NCBI GenBank assembly: GCA_910576785.1
Contig: CAJTJG010000011.1
Location: forward strand, 1 to 64,000
Source: an uncultured Duncaniella sp.
GTDB taxonomy: Bacteria > Bacteroidota > Bacteroidia > Bacteroidales > Muribaculaceae
Length of the DNA: 64,000 nt
Direction: 5' to 3'
Below are positions 51,965-60,519 of this stretch, in pieces. Below the pieces are notes generated by a model. The model was not told the DNA's origin. It did no database searches and was given only the letters and a program-made list of their open reading frames with translations. Position 1 is the stretch's first letter. The number at the start of each line of letters is the position of its first letter. Position numbers and translations under genes: made by a program.

Positions 51965-54217
51965 TCATTTTTCGCGGTCGGCACGTCGCACTCCGGGTAT
52001 GCGGAGCACCTTCGAGCAGAGGGCGTCGATGTCGGCTGTGGACTTGACCTTGACCGACAGTGTGCATGTGAACACCTCCTCGCGTGCCTCGATGTTGAGC
52101 GAGCGTATGTCTATGTCGAGGGCGGTGGATATCATGTGGGTGAGTTCCTGGAGGATGCCGTGGCGGTCTATGCCGTCGATGCGCACGGTGGTGAGGAAGG
52201 TCTCGGTGACATCCTCCCACTTCACGGCCAGGATGCGCGGGCCGTAGCTTGCCTTGAGCACCTGGGCGCGTGGGCAGGTGAGGGCATGGATCTCAACCTC
52301 GCCGTCGTCGCGTATGAATCCCATCACATCATCGCCGGGGATGGGGCGGCAGCAGTCCGACAGATGGAAATTGCGCTCGTTGTCGTTGAACCGCAGCACA
52401 TAGGTCTCCTTCGTGTTGATCTTGGCCGGTTTGGCCGACGTGGTTTCGGCTGTGGGGTCTTTTTTCTTCTTGTCGCTTCCGCCGAAGCCCAGACGGAACA
52501 GGCGCGACACCAGCGAGCGTGCTCCGCGCGAGGTGTTGACGTTGAGATAGTCGTCGATCGACGCCTCTCCGCTGCCGAGTTTGTAGAACAGCTCCTCGCG
52601 TGTCTGCACGTGGTATGTGCCCAGGATCTTCGTTATCACATCATTGTTCAGAGTGATACTGTTCTCGGTGAGGAAGGTGTCGAATATCTTCTTGCCCTCC
52701 TCGATGACCGGCTGCGACTCGCGGCGCAGTTCCTTGCGCAGACGGGTCTTGGCCTTGGCTGTGGAGAGGAATGTCATCCACTCGCGCTTGGGGGTCTGCG
52801 ACTGTGAGGTGAGCACCTCCACCTGGTCGCCCGAGTTGAGTTTCTGCGACAGCGGCACCAGTTTGTGGTTCACCTTGCCGGCTATGCAGTGGTTGCCTAT
52901 CTCGGAGTGGAGTGTGTAGGCCACGTCGAGCACAGTGGCTCCCGCCGGGAGTGTAAGCAGTTCGCCCTTGGGAGTGAAGACAACTATCTCGGATGAGAAG
53001 AGGTTGAGTTTGAGCGTGTCCAGGAAGTCAATGGCGTTTGGCGTCGGGTCGTCGAGGATATCCTTGATGGTGCGGAGCCACACAGAGAGCTCGCTCTCTT
53101 CCTCCCCCTCGCCACCAATCTTGTACTTCCAGTGGGCGGCGAACCCCTTCTCGGCTATCTCGTCCATGCGGCGCGAGCGTATCTGCACCTCGATCCAGTT
53201 GCCGTCGGGGCCCATGAGGGTGACATGAAGGGCCTGATAGCCGTTGGCTTTTGGCACGGCCACCCAGTCGCGTATGCGCTCGGGGTGCGGGCGGTAGAGA
53301 TCGGTCAGCGCCGCATATATGCGGTAGCACATCTCTTTCTCTCCTATCCCCTGCGGCGGATCGAATATGATCCTCATGGCATAGAGGTCATATACCTCCT
53401 CGAATGGAATGTGCTTGGTCTCCATCTTTCGCCATATGGAGTAGACCGACTTGAGCCGGGCCTTGGCCTCATATTCCAGTCCCATGGCGTCGAGACGCTC
53501 GGCTATCGGTGCGGCGAAATTGTTGTAGACCATGGAGCGTCCCTCCTCGCTGCGGCGCAGCAGTCCGGATATGCGCTCATACTCGCGCGGATGCTCATAT
53601 TTGAAGCTGAGATCCTCCAGCTCGGTCTTGATGGCGAAGAGGCCCAGACGATGGGCCAGCGGGGCATAGATATAGAGGGTCTCGCCCGCTATCTTGTATT
53701 GCTTGTTGGGGGCCATTGATCCGAGGGTGCGCATGTTGTGCAGACGGTCGGCCATCTTGATGAGCACCACGCGTATGTCCTGGCTCATGGTCAGGAGGAG
53801 CTTGCGGAAATTCTCTGCCTGTGCCGATGCCTTGTCGCCGAATATACCGCCCGAGATCTTGGTGAGTCCCGCCACTATCTCGGCTATCTTCTTGCCGAAA
53901 TGCTGCTCTATGTCCTCGACGGTGAACTCCGTGTCCTCGACCACGTCATGAAGCAGGGCCGCGCATATCGATGTCGAGCCAAGTCCTATCTCCTGCGAGG
54001 CTATCTTGGCCACCGCTATGGGGTGGAGTATGTAGGGCTCGCCCGAACGGCGGCGCACTCCGTGGTGGGCCTCTCTGGCAAATTTGAAGGCGCGCTCGAT
54101 TATATCTACCTTCTTGCGGTGATTGCTGGACATGTAGCCGTCAAGCAGATCGCGGAATTCGCGGTCTATCAGACGGTTCTCCTCTTCGGCAGACAGGGTG
54201 TAGGGCTTAGTTTCCAT
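51965..54217 (-). CDS. Bifunctional (p)ppGpp synthetase/hydrolase
   Basis: This 750-residue RelA/SpoT homologue controls the stringent response. The N-terminal HD hydrolase (HPIAVAKIASQ, then CAALLHDVVEDTEFTVEDI) is intact, and the synthetase region shows LKSVYSIWRKMETKHIPFEEVYDLYAMRIIF and ADWVAVPK-type RDWVAVPKANGYQALH. The TGS domain (VFTPKGELLTLPAGATVLDVAY) and a C-terminal ACT domain (TTVRIDGIDRHGILQELTHM) complete the layout. Because the HD motif is present, it is Rel/SpoT-like (both activities), not RelA. It lies 54 nt downstream of manC. Confidence 0.95.
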   Translation of the reverse strand: METKPYTLSAEEENRLIDREFRDLLDGYMSSNHRKKVDIIERAFKFAREAHHGVRRRSGEPYILHPIAVAKIASQEIGLGSTSICAALLHDVVEDTEFTVEDIEQHFGKKIAEIVAGLTKISGGIFGDKASAQAENFRKLLLTMSQDIRVVLIKMADRLHNMRTLGSMAPNKQYKIAGETLYIYAPLAHRLGLFAIKTELEDLSFKYEHPREYERISGLLRRSEEGRSMVYNNFAAPIAERLDAMGLEYEAKARLKSVYSIWRKMETKHIPFEEVYDLYAMRIIFDPPQGIGEKEMCYRIYAALTDLYRPHPERIRDWVAVPKANGYQALHVTLMGPDGNWIEVQIRSRRMDEIAEKGFAAHWKYKIGGEGEEESELSVWLRTIKDILDDPTPNAIDFLDTLKLNLFSSEIVVFTPKGELLTLPAGATVLDVAYTLHSEIGNHCIAGKVNHKLVPLSQKLNSGDQVEVLTSQSQTPKREWMTFLSTAKAKTRLRKELRRESQPVIEEGKKIFDTFLTENSITLNNDVITKILGTYHVQTREELFYKLGSGEASIDDYLNVNTSRGARSLVSRLFRLGFGGSDKKKKDPTAETTSAKPAKINTKETYVLRFNDNERNFHLSDCCRPIPGDDVMGFIRDDGEVEIHALTCPRAQVLKASYGPRILAVKWEDVTETFLTTVRIDGIDRHGILQELTHMISTALDIDIRSLNIEAREEVFTCTLSVKVKSTADIDALCSKVLRIPGVRRADREK

Positions 54218-54271
54218 AGCGGCGGGATTAGGCGGGGTTAGAATTTGGAGGTTGTCTTTTTCAACAACTTC

Positions 54272-55351
54272 TTAGAGGTACGTGTCGCCGAAGGTCAGTT
54301 TGACGTCGGTCACCATCTGCTTGATGCGCTGCTCCTCGCTCTTTGGGCATACGAGAAGCACGTCGCCTGTGTCGGCTATGATATAGTCGTTCAGGCCGTG
54401 GACCACAACCAGTTTCTCGGATCCGGCGGCAAAGATATTTCCGGTCGACTCGTAGGCCAGCACGCGGGTGTCGCCGGCCACATTGGCCTGCTCGTTCTTG
54501 GCTGAGTTGTCATACAGGGCGCTCCATGTGCCGAGATCGTTCCATCCGAAGTTCACACACTCCACATAGACGTTTTCTGCTTTCTCCATCACGGCATAGT
54601 CTATCGAGTTGGCCGGACACGACTCGAAGTTGTGCTCTATGAACTCCTTCTCGCCGGGGGTGCCGAACACACCCAGACCGCGGTCGAACAGTGTGGTCAG
54701 ATCCGAGTCGTAGCGGTGGAGCGCTTCGATGATCGAACTTGCTTTCCACAGGAATATACCGGCGTTCCAGAAGAATTCGCCGGAGTCAAGGAATACCTTG
54801 GCGAGATCCGCGTTGGGCTTTTCGGTGAAGGTCTTCACCTTGAGTATCCCCTCGGTCTCCTCGCGTCCTATCTGTATGTAGCCGTAGCCTGTCTCCGGGC
54901 GGGTGGGCTTTATGCCGAGTGTGAGAAGGGCGTCGTGGGTCTCCACGAAGTCAAATCCGCGGGCCACGCTGTCGGCAAATATGCTCTCGCCCGTTATCAG
55001 ATGGTCGCTCGGGGTCACTATCATCGAAGCCTCGGGATCCATGGCGGCTATATGGTATGCCGCCCATGCTATGCACGGGGCCGTGTTGCGGCGTGCGGGT
55101 TCGAGCAGGATGTTGTGCTCGTCGATGTCAGGAAGCTGTTCGCGTATCAGATGGGCATAGCGGGCGTTGGTCACCACTACGATATTCTCCTTGGGTACGA
55201 GGGGGAGTATGCGGTCGTAGGACATCTGCAGGAGTGACCGTCCCGTGCCAAGGAAGTCGATGAACTGTTTCGGACGGTTTTCGCGGGAATAGGGCCAGAA
55301 ACGGCTTCCTACACCTCCGCACATTATGACGCAATAACGATGTGAGGCCAT
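54272..55351 (-). CDS. manC: Mannose-1-phosphate guanylyltransferase
   Basis: This 359-residue enzyme makes GDP-mannose from GTP and mannose-1-phosphate for surface glycans. The nucleotide signature MCGGVGSRFWPYSRENRPKQF is at the start, followed by VTPSDHLI and EKPNADLA with the FFWNAGIFLWKA segment. The C-terminal isomerase cupin of longer ManC proteins is absent, so it is the single-function form. It stands apart from other sugar-nucleotide genes. Confidence 0.92.
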   Translation of the reverse strand: MASHRYCVIMCGGVGSRFWPYSRENRPKQFIDFLGTGRSLLQMSYDRILPLVPKENIVVVTNARYAHLIREQLPDIDEHNILLEPARRNTAPCIAWAAYHIAAMDPEASMIVTPSDHLITGESIFADSVARGFDFVETHDALLTLGIKPTRPETGYGYIQIGREETEGILKVKTFTEKPNADLAKVFLDSGEFFWNAGIFLWKASSIIEALHRYDSDLTTLFDRGLGVFGTPGEKEFIEHNFESCPANSIDYAVMEKAENVYVECVNFGWNDLGTWSALYDNSAKNEQANVAGDTRVLAYESTGNIFAAGSEKLVVVHGLNDYIIADTGDVLLVCPKSEEQRIKQMVTDVKLTFGDTYL

Positions 55352-55461
55352 GATAAGGGGTAGTTTGGTTAAGAGCTCTAATCAAGCCGCTAAGATACAA
55401 AAAAAAACACCACGCGCCAAGGGTTACGCCTGAGGGGGACGTAAAAATGTGCCGAATACGC

Positions 55462-55935
55462 TCATCGTCGGTATGGTTCGTCGTATCTTTTGCCCTTGTG
55501 GCGTCGGGCTTTGGCCGGTTTGACGGGAGTGGCTCTCTCAGGATGCGTCACTGCCTCTGCGGGGACGGTTGCACAGCTCTCCGCTACGGTGTGATCCGCG
55601 GGTAGCGTTGCTTCCCCGTCCGTCTGTGTCTCTCCGGCGGTCTGCATCTCCTCTTTGGCCCTGCGGCGTGCGGCGGCACGTTCGCGTGCCTCGCGTGAGC
55701 GGCGCATGGCAGTGTCGATATCATCCTTTATCATGTGGAAGATGATATCGTATATGTCGTGGCGGTCATACCATGGGAGTATCACTTTGCCATTCTCTAT
55801 GTAGGTGTCGATGGTCTGGACAAATTCTTCGAAGTCATCCTCGCGTCCGGCTATCTTCACTCCAGTCAGAGCCTTGCTGATGATCTTGTCGTAAGCGCTT
55901 TTTGACAGCGGCTTGTCCCACTTTGCAGTCTTCAT
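55462..55935 (-). CDS. Unknown protein with charged helical C terminus
   Basis: This 157-residue protein starts MKTAKWDKPLSKSAYDKIIS and continues with a compact region (REDDFEEFVQTIDTYIENGK, then WYDRHDIYDIIFHMIKDDIDTAM) and an Arg/Ala-rich helix (RRSREARERAAARRRAKEE). The tail is Pro/Ala/Thr-rich and ends in RHKGKRYDEPYRR, which is basic enough for RNA or DNA contact. It has its own promoter-like TAACTTTG at 55961-55968 on the minus strand. I do not recognise the family. Confidence 0.6.
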   Translation of the reverse strand: MKTAKWDKPLSKSAYDKIISKALTGVKIAGREDDFEEFVQTIDTYIENGKVILPWYDRHDIYDIIFHMIKDDIDTAMRRSREARERAAARRRAKEEMQTAGETQTDGEATLPADHTVAESCATVPAEAVTHPERATPVKPAKARRHKGKRYDEPYRR

Positions 55936-55960
55936 ATCTTTTACTTTTGATTGATTTCTG

Positions 55961-55968
55961 CAAAGTTA
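55961..55968 (-). promoter_or_regulatory. Promoter -7 box for the unknown 157-aa gene
   Basis: The minus strand reads TAACTTTG, 25 nt before the ATG at 55935 and only 14 nt past the miaA stop, so the gene can be transcribed separately from miaA. Confidence 0.45.
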
Positions 55969-55982
55969 AAGTCATTTTCATG

Positions 55983-56924
55983 CTAAAAAGGTGCGGTAAT
56001 GTCGCGAAGCGGTTTGTCCATGAGTTCGAGAACCCGTCCGGTGAACTCGTCGGCAGGGAGCGTGGCGGGGAGCCAGTGTATGTGATGGCCACGGCGCTCC
56101 ATGCCACGGAACCATGTCATCTGCCTTTTGGCGAACTGGTGTATGGCTATCTCGAGCTGCCGCTCCATCTCCTGGCGGGTGAGGCGTCCGGTGACGTAGA
56201 GTGTCAGGTACTTGTATTCGAGTCCGTAGTATATGAGGTTGTCGGGATCTACGCCGCTCTCTATCAGTCCGGCCACTTCGTCGATCATCCCCTGCCCGAG
56301 GCGGGCGTGCAGACGGTCGGTGATGCGTCTGCGGCGGGTGTCGCGGTCTATGTCCACACCTATCAGGGTGACGTCCTCCAGCGGATGTGGCTCGGCCTGC
56401 ATGGCTGCCTCGGGATGGGTGCGGTAGTAGGTCTGTATCTCGATGGCACGGATGGCGCGCTGGGGGGTGTCGACATCGGTGATGTTGTGGAGGCTCTTCA
56501 TGGATGCGAGCATGGCGGTAAGCTCGTCGAGCGACAATCCTCTCAGACTCGCGCGCAGTTCAGGATCGGCGGGCACTTCCGGTAGCCGCAGACCGTTGAT
56601 CACGCTCTCCACATAAAGTCCCGTGCCACCGCACACTATGGGGAGATGGCCACGCTCCTCGATGGCGGCACGCGCCGCGGCGAAGTCGCGCAGATATTCG
56701 TAGAGATTATATCTGTAGCCCGCGGGGCATATGTCTATGAGATGGTGGGCCACGCCGTCATACTCGGCAAGATCCTTGCCGGTGCCGAGATCCATGCCGC
56801 GGTATATCTGGCGCGAGTCCGCGCTTATTATCTCCCCGCCGGTGGCCTTGGCCAGATGGACGGCACGGGTGGTCTTGCCCGAGGCTGTCGGGCCGGTGAT
56901 GACTACGAGCGGACGTCTCATCAT
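55983..56924 (-). CDS. miaA: tRNA dimethylallyltransferase
   Basis: This 313-residue enzyme adds the dimethylallyl group to A37 of tRNAs reading codons that start with U. The P-loop VVITGPTASGKTTRAVHLA is at the N terminus, with DSRQIYRGMDLGTGK and the tRNA-binding KYLTLYVTGRLTRQEMERQ and RQMTWFRGMERR motifs. The start is 56924 (MMRRPLVVI); an in-frame extension to 57224 lies inside the neighbouring gene and is a shadow. It starts 2 nt after the stop of the membrane-protein gene. Confidence 0.94.
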   Translation of the reverse strand: MMRRPLVVITGPTASGKTTRAVHLAKATGGEIISADSRQIYRGMDLGTGKDLAEYDGVAHHLIDICPAGYRYNLYEYLRDFAAARAAIEERGHLPIVCGGTGLYVESVINGLRLPEVPADPELRASLRGLSLDELTAMLASMKSLHNITDVDTPQRAIRAIEIQTYYRTHPEAAMQAEPHPLEDVTLIGVDIDRDTRRRRITDRLHARLGQGMIDEVAGLIESGVDPDNLIYYGLEYKYLTLYVTGRLTRQEMERQLEIAIHQFAKRQMTWFRGMERRGHHIHWLPATLPADEFTGRVLELMDKPLRDITAPF

Positions 56925-56926
56925 GG

Positions 56927-58264
56927 TCAGTTCTCGCTGTCGTTGCTGCGGTTGAACAGGCGCCGCAGGCGGTAGAATGGTTTGTCCTCGTTGAACCGGG
57001 CCACATTGAGCCAGCGGGGCGAGTTGAAGTCCACGTCCCAGTCCTGGATACCCTTGATGCGGAATATGGGGCGATAGTTCTTCACCTTGTAGAGGCGCCG
57101 GCCGTCGGCGTTGTAGGTTTTCCAGGCCATGGTGACGGTGTAGAGGCGGTGTATCTCGGCGGCGAGCATAGGGGAGAGCTCGTGGTTGTGGAGCAGGCGC
57201 TCCAGACGCGAGAGATTGTACCACTTGCCGTTTTTGACGGTGGGGGTGGGCTTGATGTCCTTGTCGTGGGGGGTGCAGATGAAGTGAAACACGTTGCGGT
57301 TGCCCGATGCCTCAAACGATTCGTACATGAACCTGAGCGAGAAGTCATCGGGATTGACGTTGAGGATATTGCACAGGTGCATGGTGGCCATCTCCTTGGT
57401 CACCGTATCGCGGTGGGTGACGATGACCTCGGCGGGAGTGTCGAAGAATCGGCTGTCGGGTATGTCGCCATACTCGTCCTCGTTGCGGCTCAGGAATATA
57501 TTGTCGTCCCACAGTATGAGAAAGCGTATGGATGTGGAGCGTCCGTGTCTCTTCTCGCTACCCTCGGTGTCCTGGAAGTAATATGCCCATATGGTGAAGT
57601 AGCGGGCTCCGAGATAGAACACGGAGAGCAGGTAGAGTATCACCGGTATCCAGCAGAAGAAGAATCTGTCCGGGGTGTTGAGGTTGACGTTGATGTAGAA
57701 GAAGAAATAGTATACCCAGCATACCACGGTGAGGATAGCGGAGATACCCATTATGAAGAATCGCTGGTATTCGCTCTCCTGGGCGAAGAGTTTGCCGAGG
57801 AATCCGCGTTCGCTCCTCGTGCCGAGCATCACGCGGCATGTCTGGCAGGCGGAGTAGCGCAGGCCGAGTATCTTGGTCCACACCGTGACGAGAAATACCA
57901 CCGGGGCTATGATGAGCACGGAATTGAAAGGCAGCGAGGGGTTGAGCACCTCGTCGCCATACACTCTTCCGGCCACACCCTTGGCGAAGAGCACGGCTAT
58001 GATGAGCATGATCACTCCCGATATGCCGAGCGAGCGGATGACTATGGAGGGGATGAGCGGACATACCGCCGAGCGGCTGCGCAGCGAGCTCCGGTCATAG
58101 ATGATGAGCGCACCCATCACAGCGAATGTGATGAAGGGCACCGCAAGCTTGGGGAGATAGGCTCCAAGCAGTATGGGGAGAGTCAGGGCGCCGCCGGCAA
58201 CGATCCAGTTGAGCCAGATGTTGAAGATGGCACTTTCGTGGGACATTGTATGGTTATCGCTCAT
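56927..58264 (-). CDS. Polytopic membrane protein with CxxC motif and cytosolic domain, unknown
   Basis: This 445-residue protein starts MSDNHTMSHESAIFNIWLNW at 58264, overlapping the S9 peptidase stop; sequence upstream of that in the same frame lies within the peptidase gene and is a shadow. About six transmembrane helices occupy residues 15-240 (for example SLGISGVIMLIIAVLFAKG and FMGISAILTVVCWVYYFF-type segments). A YSACQTCR motif lies in the loop after helix 4. The C-terminal half is soluble (RFLILWDDNIFLSRNEDEYG ... IQDWDVDFNSPRWLNVARF). No enzyme family was recognised. The context (peptidase upstream, miaA downstream) does not explain it. Confidence 0.72.
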   Translation of the reverse strand: MSDNHTMSHESAIFNIWLNWIVAGGALTLPILLGAYLPKLAVPFITFAVMGALIIYDRSSLRSRSAVCPLIPSIVIRSLGISGVIMLIIAVLFAKGVAGRVYGDEVLNPSLPFNSVLIIAPVVFLVTVWTKILGLRYSACQTCRVMLGTRSERGFLGKLFAQESEYQRFFIMGISAILTVVCWVYYFFFYINVNLNTPDRFFFCWIPVILYLLSVFYLGARYFTIWAYYFQDTEGSEKRHGRSTSIRFLILWDDNIFLSRNEDEYGDIPDSRFFDTPAEVIVTHRDTVTKEMATMHLCNILNVNPDDFSLRFMYESFEASGNRNVFHFICTPHDKDIKPTPTVKNGKWYNLSRLERLLHNHELSPMLAAEIHRLYTVTMAWKTYNADGRRLYKVKNYRPIFRIKGIQDWDVDFNSPRWLNVARFNEDKPFYRLRRLFNRSNDSEN

Positions 58265-60471
58265 AGGTTCTTGTTGAAATAGTCGAGCATCTTGGAGTAG
58301 ACGTTGAGACGGGCGTCGCAGCCGTTGATGGAGTGGTTCATGTCGGGGTAGAGGAACATATCGCACCATTTGCCGGCCTGCTGGAGCACGGAGACGTACT
58401 GCATGGTGTTCATCAGGTGGACATTGTCGTCGGATGTACCGTGCATGATGAGCAGAGGTATGTCGAGCGCGGCGGCATGGCTCACGGGGGCTGACTCGCG
58501 GTAGCCTCCGGCATTCTCGCGCGGGGTGAGCATGAAGCGTTCGGCATAGACGGTGTCGTAGTACCGCCAGTCCGTCACAGGTGCTATGGCCACGGCGCAG
58601 GCAAACGGCGAGTCGCCGGTGGTGATGGCCATGAGTGTCTCGTAGCCTCCGTAGCTCCATCCGGTGATACCTATGCGTGCAGGATCCACATAGCGCTGCT
58701 TCATGGCCCAGCGTGCGGCGCCCTGCAGGTCGATGGTCTCATAGTGGCCGAGATCTTTGTAGACTGCTGTCTCCCAGGCGCGTCCTTTGAATCCGGTGCC
58801 ACGGGGATCCACGCAGAGCACCACGTAGCCCTTCATGGCGGCATATTGTGTCCAGTCGGGACGCCAGCGGTCGGCCACTTCCTGCGAGCCTGGTCCGCTG
58901 TACTGATGGATGATGAGCGGATAGCGGCGCGAGGGGTCGAAGCCGGCAGGTTTGATGATGTAGGCGTTCATATCGATACCCTCATCGGTGGTCACGGTGA
59001 TGAACTCCCTCTGCGGGGCCGATGCATAGCGCGAGGCCAGGGCGGTGTTCTCCTCGAGCACACGTGCTTTCTTGTCGGATGGGGCGGCATAGAGCGTCAC
59101 TACCGGCGGTGTGGCCGATGTGCTGTAGGTTATGGCATAGTGGCCCATGCCGGGAGCGAACCATGCCGAGGCTGTGCCGGTGGCGGGGGAGAGGTGTTTC
59201 ATCACTCCCTTTATGTCGATGCGCGACACCACACGGTTGATCGACCCTGTGGCTGTGGAGCGCACGTAACGGTTGCCGCGGGCGTCCTTGCCGTAATAGT
59301 CGGTGACATCGAAGTCGCCCGACGTGATCTGGCCGTCGAGGGCGCCGGCATATGTGTACCGGTAGGCATGGGTCCAGCCCGATCTGGCCGAGAGCACCAC
59401 GAAACCGTCATCCTCGAATGTCATGTCCTCATATGTGGCCGATGGGAGCCATGCGTTGTCCTGCTCGGTGAGCACTGACTTGGCCACACCCGAGCGCGGA
59501 TTCAGTGAGTAGACTTCCATGCGGGTCTGCGAGCGGTCGAGGGTCACGACCATCAGACGGTCGGACGACGCGCCTCCGTAGGCTATGCGGGGTATGTATT
59601 CTATGCGGCTGTCTGGCAGGGGGAGATTCTTTGTCTTGCGGTTGTCCACGTCGTAGCTGTGGAGTGTCACGGTCGAGTTGGTCTCTCCTGCCACGGGATA
59701 TTTGTAGGTGAATCTGCCGGGATAGAGTGCATACTGCTTCATGGGGTCGCATGTGCCTTCGTAGAGCGTGAAGGAGTAGGGCGGCACCTCAGTCTCGTTG
59801 TATTTGAGATAGCACAATGTCATGCAGTCGGGTGCCCAGGCCATGGAGCATGTGGTGGTGAACTCCTCCTCATACACCCAGTCGGCCACACCGTTTATCA
59901 CCCTGTCCACGGCACCGTCGTTTGTCACAGCGGTTTCAGTGTCGTAGTCTATCTTTTTGAGCCATATGTTGTTGTCGGCGGCCACGAACGCCACCATGCG
60001 GCCATCGGGCGAGAAGAGTGGATCGCGCTGTGTGGGGTGCTGCTGCGAGAGCGGGCGAAGGATGCGTGTGCGCAGTTCGTAGACGTAGTACGCCGCACGC
60101 ACCGAACGGCGGTATATAGGCTCTTCGGCTGTGGCTATGAGAAGTTTGCTCCCGTCTGGGCTAAGTGTGAAGCTCTCTATCTTCTCTATGCTGTTCTCGC
60201 GGGTGTTGGAGATGTCCATCACGGTCTCGGTCTCCGATCCCGACTTGGTGTCGTGGCGTGTGATGCGCTTGCCGTCGTCGCTGAGGGCGAGGTATGTCAG
60301 TCCGTCGGGTGAGAAGGCCGGGCGCTCTACTGTGCGCGGAGCGTTGTCGGGGTAGACATATGGAGCCATGTCGGCGAAATTTCCCACATGCGGACGTGAG
60401 GGTACTATTGTCGCACCGGCTCCTATCGCGGTGGCTATGATGGCAGTGAGTGTGGTAGCGATGGTTTTCAT
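58261..60471 (-). CDS. Prolyl oligopeptidase S9 family (dipeptidyl peptidase IV-like)
   Basis: This 736-residue exported peptidase has a signal peptide (MKTIATTLTAIIATAIGAGA), a beta-propeller N-terminal domain (about 50-480) and an alpha/beta-hydrolase C-terminal domain. The catalytic triad is Ser606 (GWSYGGYE), Asp681 (GTSDDNVH) and His713 (DMNHSI). The double Glu YEEEF near residue 198 is the DPP4-type motif that binds the substrate N terminus, so Xaa-Pro dipeptide release is likely. It probably feeds on host or dietary peptides in the periplasm. Confidence 0.93.
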   Translation of the reverse strand: MKTIATTLTAIIATAIGAGATIVPSRPHVGNFADMAPYVYPDNAPRTVERPAFSPDGLTYLALSDDGKRITRHDTKSGSETETVMDISNTRENSIEKIESFTLSPDGSKLLIATAEEPIYRRSVRAAYYVYELRTRILRPLSQQHPTQRDPLFSPDGRMVAFVAADNNIWLKKIDYDTETAVTNDGAVDRVINGVADWVYEEEFTTTCSMAWAPDCMTLCYLKYNETEVPPYSFTLYEGTCDPMKQYALYPGRFTYKYPVAGETNSTVTLHSYDVDNRKTKNLPLPDSRIEYIPRIAYGGASSDRLMVVTLDRSQTRMEVYSLNPRSGVAKSVLTEQDNAWLPSATYEDMTFEDDGFVVLSARSGWTHAYRYTYAGALDGQITSGDFDVTDYYGKDARGNRYVRSTATGSINRVVSRIDIKGVMKHLSPATGTASAWFAPGMGHYAITYSTSATPPVVTLYAAPSDKKARVLEENTALASRYASAPQREFITVTTDEGIDMNAYIIKPAGFDPSRRYPLIIHQYSGPGSQEVADRWRPDWTQYAAMKGYVVLCVDPRGTGFKGRAWETAVYKDLGHYETIDLQGAARWAMKQRYVDPARIGITGWSYGGYETLMAITTGDSPFACAVAIAPVTDWRYYDTVYAERFMLTPRENAGGYRESAPVSHAAALDIPLLIMHGTSDDNVHLMNTMQYVSVLQQAGKWCDMFLYPDMNHSINGCDARLNVYSKMLDYFNKNL

Positions 60472-60519
60472 GTTGTCTTTGGGGGATGCGTCTTCCGTTC
60501 AGTCAGTGGATTGTGTGTG

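Noticed and set aside
56925..57224. N-terminal extension of miaA
   Set aside because: It overlaps the membrane-protein gene and lacks family similarity; the P-loop comes directly after the ATG at 56924.
58265..58660. N-terminal extension of the membrane-protein frame into the S9 peptidase gene
   Set aside because: The residues are Arg/His/Pro-rich with no hydrophobic pattern; the protein character begins exactly at the ATG that overlaps the peptidase stop.
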